Origin: Pedobacter sp014947265
Lineage (GTDB): Bacteria; Bacteroidota; Bacteroidia; Sphingobacteriales; Sphingobacteriaceae
NCBI RefSeq assembly: GCF_014947265.1
Contig: NZ_JADCNK010000010.1
Coordinates: forward strand, 139,496 to 203,495
Direction: 5' to 3'
DNA: 64,000 nt
Below the pieces are notes generated by a model. It was not told the origin of the DNA, made no database searches, and saw only the letters and a list, made by a program, of their open reading frames with translations. This document shows, one piece after another, positions 16,557 to 24,151 of the stretch. Made by a program: the position numbers and the translations under genes. Every line of letters begins with the position of its first letter. The stretch's first letter is position 1.

Positions 16557-17069
16557 ATGAAAACACTCTGTTCCCTCCTGCTTGTTCTCTTCACTTACCC
16601 GCCGATGGAAAAAAATATTCCAGTGGCCAAATTGGATTTAAAAAAATATGCCGGAACATGGTACTCATTATATTCTATTCCGACCATTTTTGATAAAGGG
16701 AGTCGTGAAACAACCACCAGATATAGTTTGAATAAGGATGGTTATTTCAATGTGCTCACCACTTATAAAAAACCCGGAGATGATAAGGTCTACTCCAGAA
16801 CTTCAAAAATGTTTCCATCAGAAGATGGCGATAAAGGGGAGTTACAAGCACAATTTATCTGGCCGATAAAAGTCGATTACTGGATTATCGAACTTGCAGA
16901 CGATTATTCTTATGTAGTGGTGGGGCATCCCGAACATAAGTTTTTGTTCATCATGAGCCGCAATCAGACGATGCCGAAGAAAACCCATGATGAAATTGTG
17001 GCCAGATGCAAAGCTAAAGGGTATGATGTAGCTAAATTAACCTCGCAGCAGCATTCAAGTGGCAGTTAA
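16557..17069 (+). CDS. blc: Lipocalin family protein (Blc-like)
   Basis: A 170-residue lipocalin. It has a hydrophobic N-terminus (residues 1-16) that probably acts as a signal sequence. The lipocalin signature is LDLKKYAGTWYSLYSIP (about 27-43), and the family end motif is YSYVVVGHPEHKFLFIMSR (about 121-139). Bacterial lipocalins of this kind bind fatty acids or lysophospholipids in the envelope under stress. There is no lipobox cysteine, unlike E. coli Blc, so this one would be soluble or periplasmic. The C-terminal tail is Ser/Gln-rich. Confidence 0.88.
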   Translation: MKTLCSLLLVLFTYPPMEKNIPVAKLDLKKYAGTWYSLYSIPTIFDKGSRETTTRYSLNKDGYFNVLTTYKKPGDDKVYSRTSKMFPSEDGDKGELQAQFIWPIKVDYWIIELADDYSYVVVGHPEHKFLFIMSRNQTMPKKTHDEIVARCKAKGYDVAKLTSQQHSSGS

Positions 17070-17177
17070 CAGTTTGCAATTGCAAGTTTGCAGTTAACTG
17101 ATTTAAACGATTATTAGCAATAGTTAATGAAGCAATCCTTCAACTCCGCTACCATAGACAGAATCTATCAGTACGGC

Positions 17178-17246
17178 CGTCATTCTCGCGCAGGCGGGAA
17201 TCTTAAAGCGCTTGCATTACGATTCCCAATCAAGTTGGGAATGACG
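17178..17246. repeat. GTCAT/ATGAC intergenic repeat
   Basis: It opens with CGTCATTCTCGCGCAGGCGG and closes with GATTCCCAA, a short spacer and GGGAATGACG. Both ends carry the GTCAT / ATGAC signature of the family in this window but the arms are different. It lies in the 318-bp gap 17070-17387, which otherwise holds short AGTTAACTG-type repeats and no gene. Confidence 0.6.
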
Positions 17247-17387
17247 ATTCCTCGCAGCCTATAATCCACTAAAAATCTGTCATTCATATTGATTTTATAC
17301 AATAAATTACCCCTCAGGATGACAACCGCAAAGGAAAACGAACTGGTTTAGCGTTATGCAACAGTTAACTGATTTAACAGTTAACCC

Positions 17388-18128
17388 TTATACAGCTCCA
17401 AATTTCTCTATCAGTTTATCTTTCTGTATCCTTGCTACCTGTAACTGTTTGTTATTTTCCAATGTAAGCAAACAATCATTCTTGTTAAAAAACTTCACTT
17501 TGTTTAAATTGATAATATACTGGCGGTGTATCCTGAAGAAATTTCTGTCCTCCAATATTTCCTGCACATCTTTTAGCGTTTTTGAAATAATCACCTTCTC
17601 TCCATTCAGTAAAACTAAAATAGAGTAATTGCTACTAGCTTCAACATACAGAATATCGTCTACATTGATAAAAACAATCCCCGAAAGTGAACTTACAGCA
17701 ATTTTGTTTACACGTTCCATATTCATCTGCCGATGAAAATGATTGAGTTGTTTATCAGAAAAATTATTTCTAATTACGGCCTTGTTAACGGCTTCAACAA
17801 GATCCTTTATATCAACAGGCTTAACCAGATAATCTAAGGCACTGAACCTAAAGGCCTTGATGGCAAACTCATTATAAGCTGTGGTAAAAACCACTTTGAA
17901 ACTGATTGGCATTAATTTCTCCAAAAGCTGAAAGCCATTTAGTTCTGGCATCTCAATATCCAAAAAAACCAAATCCGGATTTAAGCTTTCGATCTCCTGT
18001 AATGCTTTAATCGGGCTGTTAAACGAATAAATAGCTCCAACTTGTCCGCAATGCTTTTTCAACTGTATACGCAGTAAACTTATACTATCTTCTTCATCAT
18101 CTATAATTACAATATTGAGCGCTTTCAT
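17388..18128 (-). CDS. LytTR-family response regulator
   Basis: A 246-residue transcription regulator. Residues 1-125 are a receiver domain with the acidic pocket (IIDDEED), the phosphoacceptor D57 (LVFLDIEMP), T83/T84 and K104 (YLVKPVD). Residues about 137-242 are a LytTR DNA-binding domain (DILYVEASSNYSILVL, then FFRIHRQYIINLNKV). It is 45 bases downstream of the sensor kinase gene at 18174 and forms a two-component pair with it. LytTR regulators bind direct repeats near promoters. Its targets are not shown, but the divergent surface cluster at 20461 is the nearest candidate. Confidence 0.93.
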   Translation of the reverse strand: MKALNIVIIDDEEDSISLLRIQLKKHCGQVGAIYSFNSPIKALQEIESLNPDLVFLDIEMPELNGFQLLEKLMPISFKVVFTTAYNEFAIKAFRFSALDYLVKPVDIKDLVEAVNKAVIRNNFSDKQLNHFHRQMNMERVNKIAVSSLSGIVFINVDDILYVEASSNYSILVLLNGEKVIISKTLKDVQEILEDRNFFRIHRQYIINLNKVKFFNKNDCLLTLENNKQLQVARIQKDKLIEKFGAV

Positions 18129-18173
18129 ATTTTAGATTTTATTTATTTTTATTGATGATACATTAGGTTGTTT

Positions 18174-20114
18174 TTAAATTAAATGGATACTGATTAAAAC
18201 CCTGGTTCCTTTGGCCTCATTATCTGCACCGTAAAGATCTTCTATATGGATCTGTGTATTGGTATTAAATTCCTTATTAAAATTAGCAATACGCTCTCCT
18301 GTAATCAATGTTCCATAAGATTTTTCTTTTTCGGCCGCCTTACTATTCAGCTCCGATGCTTTTAACCTCCCTATTCCATCGTCCTCAATGATTACGAGTA
18401 AAGTCTGCTGTGTAAAATCCTGAGAAATTTTAATCAGGATTTCACCACCAACATTTTTATGCATCAGGCCATGCCAAATGGCATTTTCGATATAGGGTTG
18501 CACCAGCATCGGTGGTATTTCTATAAAATCTGCGTCAACATTATTATCAATATCGAAAATATATTTCAGTTTACCTTTAAAACGCATGGTTTCCATTTCC
18601 AGGTACAACTTTATGGTTTTGATTTCTTCTGATAATACGATTTTATCTTTCCTCGAGTGCGACAGGGATAAGCGCATTAACTGAGAGAATTTGCTCAGAT
18701 AATCAGACGCTAATACACTGTTATTCTGTTCGATATATAAATTTATTGAATTTAAACAGTTAAAAATAAAATGCGGATTCATTTGCAACCTTAAAATCTT
18801 ATGTTCGTTCTCCGCATTTTTAATTTTTAAATCAATGCGTTCCAGCTCGTCAAGGCGGTCTCTGTATGCCAACGCTGTTAAAAACAAAACGGCATCTATT
18901 GCAAAAGCCAGTGTTACTAAATCTACGTAATTGTTAATGGCGTAGTACCAACTTGGCAAATGGTTATAGATATCCAGCCATTTAGGCGCCAAAACAAATA
19001 ATAACGCAAATGATATGGCGGCCAAGCCTGTAAATGCAAACCGCAAATAGCCTTTGTTTGGTTTTGGCCGGGCATAATAACTGAGCAAAACAGTAAGGAT
19101 AAAAAATGGCAAAGAATTATAAATCCAAAATATTTTTGTAATCGGGCTAAGTTCGGGCCGTAAATAATGTACAATCATAACTACGATCATTAAAACCCAT
19201 TGCCATAAACAAAATTTTAAAAATAAGTTAAGGTATCTGTTGTTTTTAACCTGTAAAAATTCGCCCAAAAAAAGAATATAAAAAAAAGTTTGGGGAATAA
19301 AAGAGAGTAGAAATATAAAATCATTATTTATCGGTAGCCAATTTACTTCTAAAAGAATGGCATCTACCTGTAACGAATACCTAAAAAACATACATAATGA
19401 TGCTAACGCATAATACAGATACGCTCTATCTCTCCGCTGAAGAAAATATTTTAAACAACAATAAATAAAAACGGCGAAATAAAACCCTGCAACCCACAAT
19501 TTAACATGTCTAAAACTTAACGGAAACAAAACCAGTTCTCTGTTCTTTTCCCTGTAGGCGGTATCATAGGTTTCTATTTGCGGATATTGCGGAACAATGT
19601 TGTATAGGTATTTTTGAATGAGCACATAAAAATATTGTGTTTCTTTTTGCTTTACGGGCAAATGTATCCGCCAATAATCAGTAGCTATCGAGAGATTTGA
19701 AATTTTAATACCAAAACCCGTTTGCCCAACCAGTACCAATCGATTTCCTACACGCTCATACAATTGAGTTTGTTGCATTTTACTGTCTAATTTAAACAGT
19801 AAGCTGGTATCCCTATCAAAAGTACTGCGAATACTAAAATTGATCCAATATTGTAAAACCGTATCTGGAAACTCTTTTTGTGCTGCTATGTTACTGTCCA
19901 AAAAGTGCCAATCTAGTTCCTGGAGTTGGGCATAAGTTTTATTGTTTTTTTTCGATAGCGTATAATATGCCTGGTTTAAAAGACTAACATTTTTGCTTTG
20001 CTGAGTGATATTTATTGGCTTAATATTCTCTTGCGCAATCGCATTAAGACTGTTGCCCATTAAGACAAAGTCTAAAAGCATTAAACACTTAAAAAATTTG
20101 CTTTTTATAACCAT
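18174..20114 (-). CDS. 7TM sensor histidine kinase (LytS/His_kinase family)
   Basis: A 646-residue membrane kinase. A signal peptide (residues 1-28) leads into a periplasmic sensory domain of the 7TMR-DISM extracellular type (about 40-185), then seven membrane helices (about 203-415), a short coiled linker (420-440) and a His_kinase core. The phosphorylated histidine is H448 in LRLQMNPHFIFNCLNSI. The ATP-binding part has the N box around N544 (PYIENAIWHGL) and EDDGIGR (577-583). 7TMR-DISM domains often sense carbohydrates or other small ligands. The response regulator is the next gene. The gene is divergent from the 20461-22590 cluster. Confidence 0.92.
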   Translation of the reverse strand: MVIKSKFFKCLMLLDFVLMGNSLNAIAQENIKPINITQQSKNVSLLNQAYYTLSKKNNKTYAQLQELDWHFLDSNIAAQKEFPDTVLQYWINFSIRSTFDRDTSLLFKLDSKMQQTQLYERVGNRLVLVGQTGFGIKISNLSIATDYWRIHLPVKQKETQYFYVLIQKYLYNIVPQYPQIETYDTAYREKNRELVLFPLSFRHVKLWVAGFYFAVFIYCCLKYFLQRRDRAYLYYALASLCMFFRYSLQVDAILLEVNWLPINNDFIFLLSFIPQTFFYILFLGEFLQVKNNRYLNLFLKFCLWQWVLMIVVMIVHYLRPELSPITKIFWIYNSLPFFILTVLLSYYARPKPNKGYLRFAFTGLAAISFALLFVLAPKWLDIYNHLPSWYYAINNYVDLVTLAFAIDAVLFLTALAYRDRLDELERIDLKIKNAENEHKILRLQMNPHFIFNCLNSINLYIEQNNSVLASDYLSKFSQLMRLSLSHSRKDKIVLSEEIKTIKLYLEMETMRFKGKLKYIFDIDNNVDADFIEIPPMLVQPYIENAIWHGLMHKNVGGEILIKISQDFTQQTLLVIIEDDGIGRLKASELNSKAAEKEKSYGTLITGERIANFNKEFNTNTQIHIEDLYGADNEAKGTRVLISIHLI

Positions 20115-20357
20115 TCTAGTGAAACCAAAAAAGGTGTTACTAAAGATAATTAGAAAAGGAGCAAAAAAGCTTAAAAATGTGTGAGATACAGGTTTACCAA
20201 TGCGAAGTATGTTGTTTTTTGTTTAGCGTAGCTTAAAATACTCAAAATTTCGTTCAGGTTTCCGCTTTATTTTTTCACTACACACCTTATTACCTACAGC
20301 TCACAGCAAAAAGAAGATACTTCACTCAATTGCCAGCCCCAAAGAAAAATGGAAACT

Positions 20358-20365
20358 TAAATTTG
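20358..20365 (+). promoter_or_regulatory. TAnnTTTG -7 box for the repeat-protein cluster
   Basis: TAAATTTG lies 95 bases upstream of the ATG at 20461, in the 346-bp divergent gap 20115-20460. A TTG at 20330-20332 is spaced 25 bases away, a little long for a -33 element. No other structure is clear in the gap. Confidence 0.4.
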
Positions 20366-20460
20366 ATATGTAAATTAAAACTTACGAAAAATTCATGGTT
20401 TAGAATGACTGAAGAGAGATTATGGATAACTACAAAAGCATAAATCAATCGAAAAACGAT

Positions 20461-21027
20461 ATGAAGAAAATATTAACATTATTAATATCCATGTTGTGTT
20501 ACTCTGCTGGGTATTGCCAAGATAGAACATTCAGTTATATCGGTTTAGCAAACAACGATGCCGAAATAAAAACAATTGCAGATACCACGCACAAAACCTT
20601 GTTTATTGCAGGAAATAAAGTGTATAGCATAGGTGGCGACTGCATTTGCCGATTATTAGACGGCGATGGAAACGACAGGGACGATGATGGAGACAATAAC
20701 AGCCGTTTGAATGATGGCGCTGCTGGGAGCAGAAAAAGTGGTGGAGAAATTGCCGACCGCAGAACGAAAGGAAAAGGAAACAAAATAAATAAAAACGGGG
20801 ATAAAAACAATAGAGATAAAGATGGCAATGAAAATGATAGAGATACCAATGGCGACATTAATAACCGTAATGCAGATGGTAATATAATGGAGGGTACCAG
20901 GTGCAGCTGTTCTAAAAGAGGAAAAATATTATTGTATACCAGGGAAAAAGTAAAAATTACCAATGCGAAGATATATTATCAAGGCAAATATTTTTCAAAC
21001 AAACATTTTAAAATTATACAATTATGA
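20461..21027 (+). CDS. Secreted protein with eight-fold nonapeptide repeat
   Basis: A 188-residue secreted protein of no family I recognise. I start it at 20461 because MKKILTLLISMLCYSAGYCQ is a good signal peptide. Residues 68-139 are exactly eight 9-residue units of the form G-D-x-N-x-R-D-x-(D/N), for example GDGNDRDDD, GDNNSRLND, GDKNNRDKD, GNENDRDTN and GDINNRNAD. Central units are worn. CxC pairs flank the array: C61-I-C63 before and C148-S-C150 after. The acidic Asn/Gly units resemble calcium-binding solenoids such as RTX in spirit, but the period consensus is different. The next gene, a lipoprotein, overlaps its stop codon by ATGA, so the two are translationally coupled. Confidence 0.75.
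   Translation: MKKILTLLISMLCYSAGYCQDRTFSYIGLANNDAEIKTIADTTHKTLFIAGNKVYSIGGDCICRLLDGDGNDRDDDGDNNSRLNDGAAGSRKSGGEIADRRTKGKGNKINKNGDKNNRDKDGNENDRDTNGDINNRNADGNIMEGTRCSCSKRGKILLYTREKVKITNAKIYYQGKYFSNKHFKIIQL
20662..20877 (+). repeat. 27-bp coding repeat array (8 units)
   Basis: The DNA encoding the eight nonapeptides at residues 68-139 of the 20461 protein. All units are in frame at a 27-bp period with no length variation; units 1, 2 and 6-8 are the best kept. Confidence 0.7.
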
Positions 21028-21557
21028 AAAAACTAATATTTCCTATGTGTACTGCGGTGATGGGCCTCACAATTATCAGTTCTTGTGGCACATCCTTAAA
21101 AGTACCAATTAACCGGGGTAAAATAGATGGAGATTTTAATATACAATTTACCAAAAAAAATGCAGTTGTAAAGCCTAATCAATTTTTCACGCTGGCCGAA
21201 TTAAATATTGAGCCAAACAAAGGTCAGATTTCAAAAACTACAATCAATTCCACCAATATAAAAACAGCATTAAAAATATTTAAAAAGCAAAAAATTAAAA
21301 ACTATGCCATTACCATCACCAAACCGGGCTATGCAAAACCCTATTATGGTAAAATAGCTTTTTTTAATACCAATAAAATAAATGAAGCCGATGCCGTTGC
21401 TAGGTATTACGAAATCGATATTGCGAATAGTTATTTTGCCAGTGCAACCCGTGGCCGGATGGCAATTATTTATGAGTATTCAGATTTGCGCATCGGCATA
21501 GCTACAACATCTAAAATACCAACATGGATCGTATTAATAAGCGACGAGCCATTTTAA
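21024..21557 (+). CDS. Lipoprotein coupled to the repeat protein
   Basis: A 177-residue lipoprotein. The signal peptide ends in a lipobox, IISSC, with C21 as the lipidated residue. The start codon overlaps the stop of the upstream gene in ATGA, the classical sign of translational coupling and of joint function. The mature part is basic and beta-rich, without motifs I recognise (FNIQFTKKNAVVKPNQFF, then KNYAITITKPGYAKPYYGKIAFF). It ends in WIVLISDEPF. It probably anchors or partners the nonapeptide protein at the outer membrane; that is inference. Confidence 0.72.
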   Translation: MKKLIFPMCTAVMGLTIISSCGTSLKVPINRGKIDGDFNIQFTKKNAVVKPNQFFTLAELNIEPNKGQISKTTINSTNIKTALKIFKKQKIKNYAITITKPGYAKPYYGKIAFFNTNKINEADAVARYYEIDIANSYFASATRGRMAIIYEYSDLRIGIATTSKIPTWIVLISDEPF

Positions 21558-21630
21558 AAAATATAATCCAATAATAAACGGACGCGCCGAACACCGCATT
21601 ACAAAGTAGGCGAAAAAACAAATCGACCAA

Positions 21631-22590
21631 ATGAACATACAAGAATTAACATTTGATAATCTCAATGAAGCATTGCCAACAGAGGTAATGACTTTAATTA
21701 ACGATACTGCTATTATAAACAGCATCTTTCCAGTAAATATTGGAGAAATCTTTAATGGACAGATTTTAAAAGCGAACGAAATTATTTTTCAGCCTAACGC
21801 TACTTTGACTTTCACAAACATTAATGTGCCCTTTTGGATAATATATTGTGACAAACTTAAATTAAAAGACAATAATTTTCCGATTAGGATCGAACTTGAT
21901 CAAACCATTGAAGGGAGAAAGGGGAAAGATGGAATTGGAGGAATCAATGGTGTAAATGGTGTGGGTGAAATCGATAGACAAGGCCAACCAGGTTCTGTAG
22001 GCCAAAGCGGTCTTATAGGTGAACAGGGTGATAGCCTAAATAATCCAAATCTATATATTATAACAAAGGAAATGGTTTGTATTGATACCCAACAAAATAT
22101 TGAAGATTCTAGAATAGTTTTAGATTTTGACGGAATAAGCGGAGGCGACGGCGGAAATGGAGGAAGTGGAGGGAATGGCGGAAATGGTTCAAATGGTAAA
22201 GAAGGTGCAGATAGCTTATTTGATTGTAAAGAAGGTGCTGGCAATGGTGGTGGTGGTGCAAATTCTGGACAAGGTGGCAAAGGTGGTCAAGGTGGCAATG
22301 GCAGCAATGGTTCTTCTATTTACTTCATATCTGTTGATACCTATACAGAGGTTTTAGTTAACACTACAAAATTTTATATAAGGGGAGGAAATGGTGGAAT
22401 AGGCGGAAATGGTGGCAAAGCAGGAAAACCCGGATATGGAGGCAGAGGGGGAGGCAAAAATGGGTGGTGTGGCCGAGGAGTTGATGCTGACGATGGTAAT
22501 TACCCAGAGCCGAGAACATTAGGCAATGGATTAGATGGTCAAGATGGAGAAAAGGGGCAAGTTTTTAAAGTAATCGTTAAAAATTTCTAA
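21631..22590 (+). CDS. Glycine-rich collagen-like protein
   Basis: A 319-residue protein with no signal peptide or membrane helix. A non-repetitive head (1-90) is followed by a collagen-like stretch with Gly every third residue (about 97-134, GKD GIG GIN ... GQP GSV GQS), then by GGx-repeat blocks at 168-228 and 251-285, and a last Gly/Asp piece (298-309). Short beta segments (YIITKEMVCID, SSIYFISVDTYTEVLV, FKVIVKNF) separate the blocks. GGxGGx blocks can form packed polyglycine-II helices, as in snow flea antifreeze protein and some phage tail adhesins. The absence of an export signal is odd for such a protein. It lies 73 bases after the lipoprotein gene. Confidence 0.75.
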   Translation: MNIQELTFDNLNEALPTEVMTLINDTAIINSIFPVNIGEIFNGQILKANEIIFQPNATLTFTNINVPFWIIYCDKLKLKDNNFPIRIELDQTIEGRKGKDGIGGINGVNGVGEIDRQGQPGSVGQSGLIGEQGDSLNNPNLYIITKEMVCIDTQQNIEDSRIVLDFDGISGGDGGNGGSGGNGGNGSNGKEGADSLFDCKEGAGNGGGGANSGQGGKGGQGGNGSNGSSIYFISVDTYTEVLVNTTKFYIRGGNGGIGGNGGKAGKPGYGGRGGGKNGWCGRGVDADDGNYPEPRTLGNGLDGQDGEKGQVFKVIVKNF

Positions 22591-22698
22591 ACTTGCCGTT
22601 ACTATAAAGATTTTATTACTTATTCACCTCCAGATGCTCCTTCTTAAAGCTGGTGGCCAATAAAATCACGGCTACCAGCTATTCCCTAAACTATTCTA

Positions 22699-23109
22699 TT
22701 AAATGAGCGAAGGTTTTACCTCTAATTGCGACCTCTTAACACTGAAAAGCATAAATACAACACCTACCAAAAGTACAATCCAGCCCCATTGGAAATGAAC
22801 AACTTTACCGATAAGTTTATTTGCGAAGCCATATTTAGTGTAATTGTTTGCTGTAAAATAAACAGCAACTACAGCTAAAACATACCAGATAGCCATTACA
22901 AAACTCATAAACCTAAAGGCCCCTACTTTTCTGATAAATAGAACCAATACCGAAATGGCGATAATGGCATAAGTAATCAAAAACAAACGCGCATCTGATT
23001 GATACAAGTTCCAATTGCCTTTAATGGGCACTTTTAGCATGGGGCAGAAACCTGCAATAACGCATAACAAAATGCCTAACCAGGCCCTGAATTTATTTAA
23101 TACTAACAT
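22699..23109 (-). CDS. Four-helix membrane protein of unknown function
   Basis: A 136-residue inner-membrane protein with four predicted helices, at about residues 8-26, 44-60, 66-86 and 106-124, and a polar C-terminus (KRSQLEVKPSLI). I do not recognise a named family. It lies downstream of gldC on the same strand, separated from it by a heptanucleotide array. A short gap to the Gly-rich gene (22591-22698) contains what may be the last 20 codons of a lost membrane transporter gene. Confidence 0.65.
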   Translation of the reverse strand: MLVLNKFRAWLGILLCVIAGFCPMLKVPIKGNWNLYQSDARLFLITYAIIAISVLVLFIRKVGAFRFMSFVMAIWYVLAVVAVYFTANNYTKYGFANKLIGKVVHFQWGWIVLLVGVVFMLFSVKRSQLEVKPSLI

Positions 23110-23207
23110 AGTTAAAAATGATTACACTGATTTTAACGATTCCACTGATTGGTAATTGTTTGTAATGGAAGTTAATGGTTTAATCGCTAACTTACCTGGT
23201 ATTTTTT

Positions 23208-23277
23208 AATGACTAATGACTAATGACTAATGACTAATGACTAATGACTAATGACTAATGACTAATGACTAATGACT
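23208..23277. repeat. Ten perfect AATGACT heptamers after gldC
   Basis: A 70-bp tandem array of ten identical 7-bp units, AATGACT (GACTAAT in another phase), ending three bases before the gldC stop triplet at 23281. It shares GACT and the 7-bp period with the arrays after iscX and fdx. An array this regular is likely to vary in copy number between isolates. Confidence 0.85.
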
Positions 23278-23280
23278 AAA

Positions 23281-23616
23281 CTACTGCCCTTCAATAATCC
23301 CCATCTTATCTGCAAAGTGGGCACAGTAATCGCGTAAATCTTCAACAATTAAAGTTTCATTTGTGGCTTTTAAAAAGCTGTCGGCCATGGTTTGCAAAGT
23401 TTCGTAGAAGAAACGTTTCATCTCATCAACAGGCATATCCTTTGTCCAAAGATCTATCTTTAGGGTATTCTTATAATTGTGGTCCCAAACTGATAAAAAC
23501 ATCGCCTTTGCAGGTACTTTATCAGCATTACCAGAATCTGTGCTTTCCCAAAGTATGTTATCCGGGTTATTGCCTTCATCTAACTCAACGGTTATTTTTA
23601 TTTCTGCTTTTTTCAT
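23281..23616 (-). CDS. gldC: Gliding motility protein GldC
   Basis: A 111-residue cytoplasmic protein of the GldC family. Diagnostic segments are the early ITVELDEGNNPDNILWEST, then AMFLSVWDHNYKNTLKIDLW and TKDMPVDEMKRFFYETLQTM (about residues 57-77). GldC is linked to gliding and type 9 secretion genes in Bacteroidota, though in Flavobacterium it is accessory rather than essential. It is not close to the other gld genes here (gldG, gldF and gldA are 29-33 kb away). Its stop codon is followed at once by the AATGACT array. Confidence 0.93.
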   Translation of the reverse strand: MKKAEIKITVELDEGNNPDNILWESTDSGNADKVPAKAMFLSVWDHNYKNTLKIDLWTKDMPVDEMKRFFYETLQTMADSFLKATNETLIVEDLRDYCAHFADKMGIIEGQ

Positions 23617-23780
23617 TTTTTAATTTGATTTCACCGATTAGTGGATTACACCGATAAATTGATTCACTGATTAAAGGTTATCGGTTTATTTTTAACGGAT
23701 GCAAAGATGATTAATTAATTTGATTCCACAGATGAGTAGATTACAATGATTAACATTGACGGGATATTTTTACGGTTTAA

Positions 23781-24053
23781 TTACGCTACCTTTTGCAAGA
23801 TTAACATTAACACGGCCGCAATAACGATAAAAATCAATTCAACAATCCAAATTCTTTTAATATCCTTTAGAGTAAAGCGGAAAATCATATCTGTAATAAA
23901 GGTTACCACAATTAAACAGCCCAATATAAGGAGATAAAAACCATCCATATTTACATGACGTGGTGCTGTACTTTTTTCCGAAAAGAGATTTACAACCACC
24001 AAGCCCAAACCAATGGCACTTACAATATTTAAAGGCGTAATCCTAAAGTTCAT
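23781..24053 (-). CDS. Small three-helix membrane protein
   Basis: A 90-residue protein with three predicted membrane helices (about residues 8-24, 40-60 and 68-86) and short connecting loops (SEKSTAPRHVNMDG between 1 and 2). No family is recognised. It lies between gldC and the helicase gene on the same strand, with gaps of 164 and 98 bases, so cotranscription is uncertain. Confidence 0.6.
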   Translation of the reverse strand: MNFRITPLNIVSAIGLGLVVVNLFSEKSTAPRHVNMDGFYLLILGCLIVVTFITDMIFRFTLKDIKRIWIVELIFIVIAAVLMLILQKVA

Positions 24054-24151
24054 CTGTGTTTATTTATTTGTTTTCAATTGTCAGATGGAGCCTTTGACAA
24101 TTGAAATAATTATTTAGAAAATTAATAATTATTTTAATTGTGTCGGGTTCA

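Noticed and set aside
20535..20963. Minus-strand leucine-rich frame opposite the repeat-protein gene
   Set aside because: It is the complement of the Asp/Asn/Gly-rich repeats; codon pattern and repeats belong to the plus strand.
21900..22280. Minus-strand proline-rich frame (PPFPPLPP type)
   Set aside because: It is the antisense reading of the glycine-rich blocks.
22616..22678. Possible C-terminal tail of a membrane transporter, minus strand (LVAVILLATSFKKEHLEVNK)
   Set aside because: It is only 20 codons without a start or body, and chance cannot be excluded.
23208..23277. Tandem array considered as a CRISPR
   Set aside because: The unit is 7 bp with no spacers, so it is a simple tandem repeat.
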